Shown: positions 4,231 through 8,039 of the stretch, in pieces | Numbering within the stretch: the first letter of the stretch is position 1 | How the letters are laid out: each line of letters opens with the position of its first letter | Assembly: GCA_028817775.1 (NCBI GenBank) | Contig: JAPPOW010000135.1 | Coordinates: 1 to 8,039, forward strand | Length of the DNA stretch: 8,039 nt | Direction of reading: 5' to 3' | Source: Candidatus Melainabacteria bacterium | GTDB taxonomy: Bacteria > Cyanobacteriota > Vampirovibrionia > LMEP-6097 | Notes under the pieces: generated by a model | What the model saw: only the letters and a program-made list of their open reading frames with translations | Database searches by the model: none | What the model was told of the DNA's origin: nothing | Translations under genes and position numbers: made by a program

Positions 4231-4545
4231 ATGCAGAACTACGGACAAATGCCAAATATACCAATGCCACCAAGCGCACCACAGAGGCTATATGGCCAGG
4301 TGCAAGCAGGTGATCGAGTTGGAGGAGCAAGTTTTGGGGACACAGTTAGCCAAATGCTTGGCAAAGCCAATAATATTATGGCTCAGCCAGAAAACCTTAG
4401 TATCGAGGCTGTCAAGACAGGTAAAGTCGATATTCACGAAGTTATGATTGCACTCGGTAAGTCTGAGGTCGCATTTAAGTTAATAACAGCTATGACTCAA
4501 AAAGTTGTCGGTGCATTTGACAAACTTACTAGTATGCAAGTCTAG
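4231..4545 (+). CDS. fliE: Flagellar hook-basal body protein FliE
   Basis: The 104-residue protein is the adapter between the MS ring and the rod and is the first protein exported by the flagellar secretion system. The C-terminal half carries the family signature VDIHEVMIALGKSEVAFKL (66-84) and ends KVVGAFDKLTSMQV, matching the usual terminal MQV. The common VRNK motif before this end reads MTQK here. The N-terminus is variable and Pro/Met-rich (MQNYGQMPNIPMPPS), followed by SFGDTV. ATG 4231 gives a normal length, but no Shine-Dalgarno sequence precedes it; the perfect inverted repeat occupies that region. It heads the flagellar operon, without the flgB and flgC that often precede it, and lies 51 bp before fliF. 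Confidence 0.93.
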   Translation: MQNYGQMPNIPMPPSAPQRLYGQVQAGDRVGGASFGDTVSQMLGKANNIMAQPENLSIEAVKTGKVDIHEVMIALGKSEVAFKLITAMTQKVVGAFDKLTSMQV

Positions 4546-4560
4546 GTTATTTAGCCTAGG
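4541..4560 (+). other. Small hairpin overlapping the fliE stop codon
   Basis: CTAGG (4542-4546) and CCTAG (4555-4559) pair around an eight-nt loop, with one extra T-G pair outside. It includes the fliE stop codon and has no T-tract, so it is more likely an intercistronic RNA structure than a terminator. The fliF ribosome-binding AAGGG (4585-4589) lies downstream and is free. Confidence 0.3.
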
Positions 4561-4596
4561 TGGGTTAGGTAAAAACGGGAATATAAGGGCTAGACC

Positions 4597-6318
4597 ATGG
4601 CTGGTGAAGTAACAACCGAAGAGGATTTAAATTTTGATAATAATGCTGCCCCTAGTGGTGGCGGCTTGATGGACAGCATCAACGAGATTATTAATGATCC
4701 TCAAAAAAGACTCTATGCAATTATTGGCTTAGTAGTCGTTATTGCACTTAGTGGATTTTTATTTTTTAACGCTCAAAAAGGTAACGAGAACAGAGGTGAC
4801 TTAGTTCCCCTAGTTCAAGAAATTGATCAAGCTAGGGCTTTTGAGATTGTAGCCAAACTTAAGTCGGTTAATATTGATGCCAAAGTAGGTCCTGGTGAGA
4901 GACCTGGTGACTATGTCGTTCAGGTTTACGAGAAAGCAGTTGAGAGTTCTTATTTGATTTTGGCTCGCACCAATCTTTTACAAAATGATGATTATGGTTT
5001 GTTTGACGAAAGTGACTGGGCAGCAAGTGATTATGATAAACGAATCAAACTGACTCGTGCTATCAATGGCGATCTTTCTAGAATTATCAGCCGTATGAAG
5101 GGACTTAAGGCAGCTATCGTTCGTGTCAATATTCCTGAGCAACAGATTTTTTCTGAATTACAGTCCTCGACTACTGCAACAGTGCAGATAGAGCTGATGA
5201 ATGAAACTGATGAGTTGAGTAAATCTCAAGTCAAAAGTATTGTGAATCTACTTCGTGGTTATATTCCAAATCTTGAAAGGGATAAGATTTCAATTGTAGA
5301 TACTCAGGGCAAAAATTATTCTAGCTTTAAAGAAGAAGATGAAGCTGGTGATGATTTTATCGATGAACTTGAGCGCACTAATAAACTAATCAAGTCTAGA
5401 GTGGCTAAGTATTTAGATGTGGTGCTTGGGTCTGACGCTTATGAAGTTAGTATTAGTGCAGCAATTAGCCGTGAGAAAGTTGAGAAGCAAGAAACTATCT
5501 ATAAAGAGGGAGCAGTTGGCGCAAGGCAGAAGGATGTTGAGAAACTTGACGCTGGTTCCAAGGGCAATGTTACTGGTCCTGGTGCTGCTAATTCTAAGAA
5601 CTATCAATCTGAAAGTGTCAATGAAACTTTATTACCTAGCTTTGAACAAAAAAGCACAACTTACTTACCTGGTAGAGTAACCAAGGTTACAGTAGCACTT
5701 GCTGTTGATAAATCTGTGCCAGCTAAGATGTCACTAGAGCAGCTTAGAGAGAGCGTTGCAGCGATCATTGGTCCTGAAGCTTCACCAGGAGATGTCAAGC
5801 TGACAGTGGTTGATCTTGGCCTTGATCAAGTGGTGCAAACGGTTGCTCCTCAGAAGCCTGGCATTATGACAACTGTCAATAATTTTTTCCATGGTGGACT
5901 TTGGTCTGGCATTATGAAAGTTTTTACCATTATTGCAATTATTCTTGGCTTACTTTTGGTTGCAATCATTAGTTTAAATTTCTTGAGTGCTGCAGCCAAT
6001 AAAGAATATGTTGCTGATGTTAATCCAAATCTTGGTAATGAGTTTGAGGATATCATTAATGATGAACCTGGAGCTGACTACGGAGAGGCAGCAGCAGTAG
6101 AGCAGCAAGAAGCACTTTTGCGTGAGATGATGGGCGAGTCATTTGTAGAAAATGAGATGCCTAAATCTGAACCAAGTTCTTATTCGGCTCCTCAAACACA
6201 AGAAAATGAAGAGCAAATGCAATTTGATAATCTATTGAATAATTTTCAGTCAGTTGCTAGCAAAAAACCAGAAATCTTAGCTAAGAAGATTCAAACTTGG
6301 TTGGAGGATGATGTTTAA
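4597..6318 (+). CDS. fliF: Flagellar MS-ring protein FliF
   Basis: The 573-residue protein builds the MS ring in the inner membrane, the base of the flagellar motor and export gate. There is a first membrane helix at about 40-57, a periplasmic YscJ/FliF ring-building region (about 67-240) with GLFDESDW and the conserved DYDKRIKLTRAINGDLSRII stretch, then the second ring region and a Gly/Asn-rich loop (about 305-340). A second membrane helix lies at about 438-463. The C-terminal tail KKPEILAKKIQTWLEDD (556-572) matches the FliG-docking tail of FliF proteins. Length is normal. AAGGG (4585-4589) lies 7 nt before the ATG. The stop overlaps the next start (TAATG). The intact docking tail predicts a FliG N-domain partner. 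Confidence 0.96.
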   Translation: MAGEVTTEEDLNFDNNAAPSGGGLMDSINEIINDPQKRLYAIIGLVVVIALSGFLFFNAQKGNENRGDLVPLVQEIDQARAFEIVAKLKSVNIDAKVGPGERPGDYVVQVYEKAVESSYLILARTNLLQNDDYGLFDESDWAASDYDKRIKLTRAINGDLSRIISRMKGLKAAIVRVNIPEQQIFSELQSSTTATVQIELMNETDELSKSQVKSIVNLLRGYIPNLERDKISIVDTQGKNYSSFKEEDEAGDDFIDELERTNKLIKSRVAKYLDVVLGSDAYEVSISAAISREKVEKQETIYKEGAVGARQKDVEKLDAGSKGNVTGPGAANSKNYQSESVNETLLPSFEQKSTTYLPGRVTKVTVALAVDKSVPAKMSLEQLRESVAAIIGPEASPGDVKLTVVDLGLDQVVQTVAPQKPGIMTTVNNFFHGGLWSGIMKVFTIIAIILGLLLVAIISLNFLSAAANKEYVADVNPNLGNEFEDIINDEPGADYGEAAAVEQQEALLREMMGESFVENEMPKSEPSSYSAPQTQENEEQMQFDNLLNNFQSVASKKPEILAKKIQTWLEDDV

Positions 6319-6692
6319 TGAGTGCAGAACGTAAACTTAAATCCCTGGCTTTGATCCTGAGATCCTTACCACCAGCGACTCAGAAGACTATTTTTGAACA
6401 GTTACCTTTACCATTGGTGCAAAGAATTAGTGATGTTGATTTAACTATTGATGAAACACTTTCACAGGATGATTGGGATTACTTTGCAAATACTTGGCCT
6501 GAATTTTATCAATTGATTGACAATGTACGAGCTGATGCTCGTAAGGAAAAAAGTACTAGTTACCTGGAAACAGAACGTCCACGCGTTAAGGAATATATTC
6601 AATATCGTTTGGGTGAGACTAATTCAAGACCAAAACTTTCACATGCACTGGCTAAAATCATTGATGAACAAGTTCTAGAAGAGGTGAGCTAA
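6318..6692 (+). CDS. Short FliG-N-like protein in the fliG position
   Basis: The 124-residue protein sits between fliF and fliH, exactly where fliG normally is. GGAGG (6303-6307) lies 10 nt upstream, and both ends overlap neighbouring genes by one base (TAATG), so it is an intact gene, not a frameshift remnant. Residues 8-38 (KSLALILRSLPPATQKTIFE, then QLPLPLVQRI) resemble the first helices of the FliG N-domain, which binds the FliF tail. Full-length FliG is about 330 residues, with a middle domain holding EHPQ and a C-domain with a charged torque helix; neither fits in 124 residues and EHPQ is absent. The rest (Y63-S124) is helical and charged, with RPRVKEYIQYRLGE. Assignment rests on position and weak resemblance; it could be an unrelated flagellar accessory protein. 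I leave the gene symbol empty. Confidence 0.55.
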   Translation: MSAERKLKSLALILRSLPPATQKTIFEQLPLPLVQRISDVDLTIDETLSQDDWDYFANTWPEFYQLIDNVRADARKEKSTSYLETERPRVKEYIQYRLGETNSRPKLSHALAKIIDEQVLEEVS

Positions 6693-7987
6693 TGGCGCTG
6701 ATCAAGAAAGCAAAACTTGAAGCTATATATGGTGTTGATGAGGCTCTTGAAACCGAAGTAGCTTCATTTGATGAGCAGCCAGTTGAGACTCCAGCTCTAG
6801 AAGCTGGTGTTGGTGAGGCTTTGAGCCTTGAAGATGAGCAAGAGCTTGGATCTAAAGTTGATCAATTGGTCGCACAAAAAGATGCTGAACTTGCACAAGT
6901 TAAAGAAGCCGCTCTTTTACAAATTGATCAAGAATTAGAGGCGGCTAAGTTGCAAGCACAGGAGATTTTGGTTGAAGCTAGCGAACAGGCTGATAGTATG
7001 CGCAATCAATTGGATTCTGAACGTCAAGAATTTGAACAAGCCAGAGCTGAGCAAGCAAGGCTGCTTGAACAGCAGCGCCAGCAAATTGAAGCTCAAGCGA
7101 TGAGCAAGGCTGATGATTACATCAATCAATTGATGCAAATTCTTTCTAGCTTTCATAAATTCAAAGCAGATATTTTGGCTGAAGCCAAAGATGAGATTGC
7201 TGGCCTGGCGCTGTCGATTGCTAAGCAGGTTTTGGGTGAACATGCCAAGCTTGATGAGACGCTGATTATTGATCAGGTCAAGTCTGCAATTAGCAAACTT
7301 GCAGTTAGTTCTGGCTTAATTGAGATCTCAATTCATCCTGATGACCTAGAGCGTAAGGCTGATTTAGAGCAAGATTTAGCTAGAATTCTTGACACCAGTG
7401 TCAGGATTAGTTTTCTTGAAGATAGTGCGGTAGATCAAGGTTCTTGCCTTATAAAGACCTCTGGCGGGCGTTTGGACGCAAGTTTTAGCTCACAATTTGA
7501 GCTAATTCGTGTTGCTTTTGAGCGTTATTTGGGGCATAAAATCAGTGAAATCCAAGACTTAGATGGTCTTGGAAAGGGAATCGAAATGACAGCAGATCCA
7601 AATGCTAACAATGCAAATCTGGCCAGTGAGCCAAGTGATTCTGATCTAGAAATGATTGGTGAGCTTGACCTTGCTGATCTTGAGATCGATGAGGATATGG
7701 ATAAATTGTTACAAGATGTTTTGAACAGTGATGCTGATGTGCAGGTTGATGCTTCTGTCAAGATCGATGACGATATTTCATTAGACAAGGCTGACGCTGA
7801 TGAAGAACTAGGTTTAAATGATACTTTGCTTGATGAGGGAGCTAGCGAAGAGGAAGAAACTGAGTCTGAGGAAAATGAAGAAGGCGTTGAGTTTGAAGAG
7901 TTTAATGAGTTTGCTGAAGATCCTGAACTAGCTGAAGATAGTAATTTTGATGGCAGTGCGATGGATGATAGATTCCCTGAGTACTAG
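6692..7987 (+). CDS. fliH: FliH-like flagellar export regulator with acidic tail
   Basis: The 431-residue protein belongs to the FliH/YscL/V-ATPase-E family, which binds the export ATPase FliI and links it to the C-ring. It has a short basic start, an acidic stretch, a long Gln/Ala/Glu coiled coil (about 48-138) and the FliH core (about 140-282). The core includes GLALSIAKQVLGE, IEISIHPDDLE (210-220) and VDQGSCLIKTSGGRLDASF, the typical D-x-GxC-T-G-DAS pattern before the final helix. Usual FliH is about 230-280 residues; the additional 285-431 is a low-complexity, strongly acidic tail (for example EGASEEEETESEENEEG) ending FPEY. The N-terminus lacks the tryptophans that bind FliN/FlhA in enteric FliH. 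GAGG (6681-6684) lies 7 nt before the ATG, and the start overlaps the previous gene's stop. FliI would be expected nearby but is outside the window. Confidence 0.85.
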   Translation: MALIKKAKLEAIYGVDEALETEVASFDEQPVETPALEAGVGEALSLEDEQELGSKVDQLVAQKDAELAQVKEAALLQIDQELEAAKLQAQEILVEASEQADSMRNQLDSERQEFEQARAEQARLLEQQRQQIEAQAMSKADDYINQLMQILSSFHKFKADILAEAKDEIAGLALSIAKQVLGEHAKLDETLIIDQVKSAISKLAVSSGLIEISIHPDDLERKADLEQDLARILDTSVRISFLEDSAVDQGSCLIKTSGGRLDASFSSQFELIRVAFERYLGHKISEIQDLDGLGKGIEMTADPNANNANLASEPSDSDLEMIGELDLADLEIDEDMDKLLQDVLNSDADVQVDASVKIDDDISLDKADADEELGLNDTLLDEGASEEEETESEENEEGVEFEEFNEFAEDPELAEDSNFDGSAMDDRFPEY

Positions 7988-8039
7988 CCACCCATAGCTT
8001 AACCTTTACCACTTTTCAAGATATCCATACTCGAGTAAA
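7988..8039. other. Non-coding tail of window after fliH
   Basis: These 52 bases contain no ATG, GTG or TTG on the plus strand, so the next plus-strand gene, if any, starts beyond the window. On the minus strand, short open readings run in from the right edge and stop here (one ends LLEYGYLEKW), so a convergent gene could end in this stretch. There is too little sequence to decide. No hairpin terminator is evident. Confidence 0.4.

Overview
The window reads as ordinary bacterial chromosome, visibly AT-rich, with tightly packed genes. The best guess for the organism is a flagellated, non-photosynthetic relative of cyanobacteria (Vampirovibrionia/Melainabacteria-like). Two observations support this: the F-type ATP synthase genes run c, b', b, delta, with two different b-type stalk subunits as in cyanobacteria, and a flagellar basal-body operon lies next to them. 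This is an inference from gene order and protein resemblance; no marker gene is present.

Layout from left to right. (1) Bases 1-158 and 1153-1310 are two perfect copies, in inverted orientation, of a 158-bp hairpin-rich repeat. They enclose a two-gene minus-strand unit, rpiB (ribose-5-phosphate isomerase B) followed by ilvH (regulatory subunit of acetolactate synthase). (2) A plus-strand gene of 303 codons (1432-2343) encodes a soluble protein that I do not recognise. It converges on the ATP synthase genes with only 3 bp between stop codons. (3) A minus-strand atp cluster (4073 down to 2347) encodes c, b', b and delta, spaced 2 nt, 1 nt and a 1-nt overlap apart. Subunits a, alpha, gamma, beta and epsilon are not here. 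(4) A 157-bp divergent intergenic region holds a likely atp promoter and leader hairpin, plus a perfect 11-bp inverted repeat just before fliE. (5) A plus-strand flagellar operon follows: fliE, fliF, a short FliG-N-like gene and fliH. The last three are joined by TAATG stop/start overlaps.

How the genes work together: the flagellar genes encode the base of the flagellum. FliE is the MS-ring/rod adapter, FliF forms the MS ring, the FliG-like protein would dock on the FliF tail, and FliH regulates the export ATPase. The atp genes encode the c-ring and peripheral stalk parts of ATP synthase. The rpiB/ilvH pair belongs to pentose phosphate and branched-chain amino acid metabolism.

The items most worth a second look are the perfect 158-bp inverted repeats around rpiB-ilvH, the 124-residue protein in the fliG position that lacks room for the torque-generating domains, and the roughly 147-residue acidic tail on FliH. 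I see no CRISPR array, RNA gene, transposase, phage gene or clear defence system.
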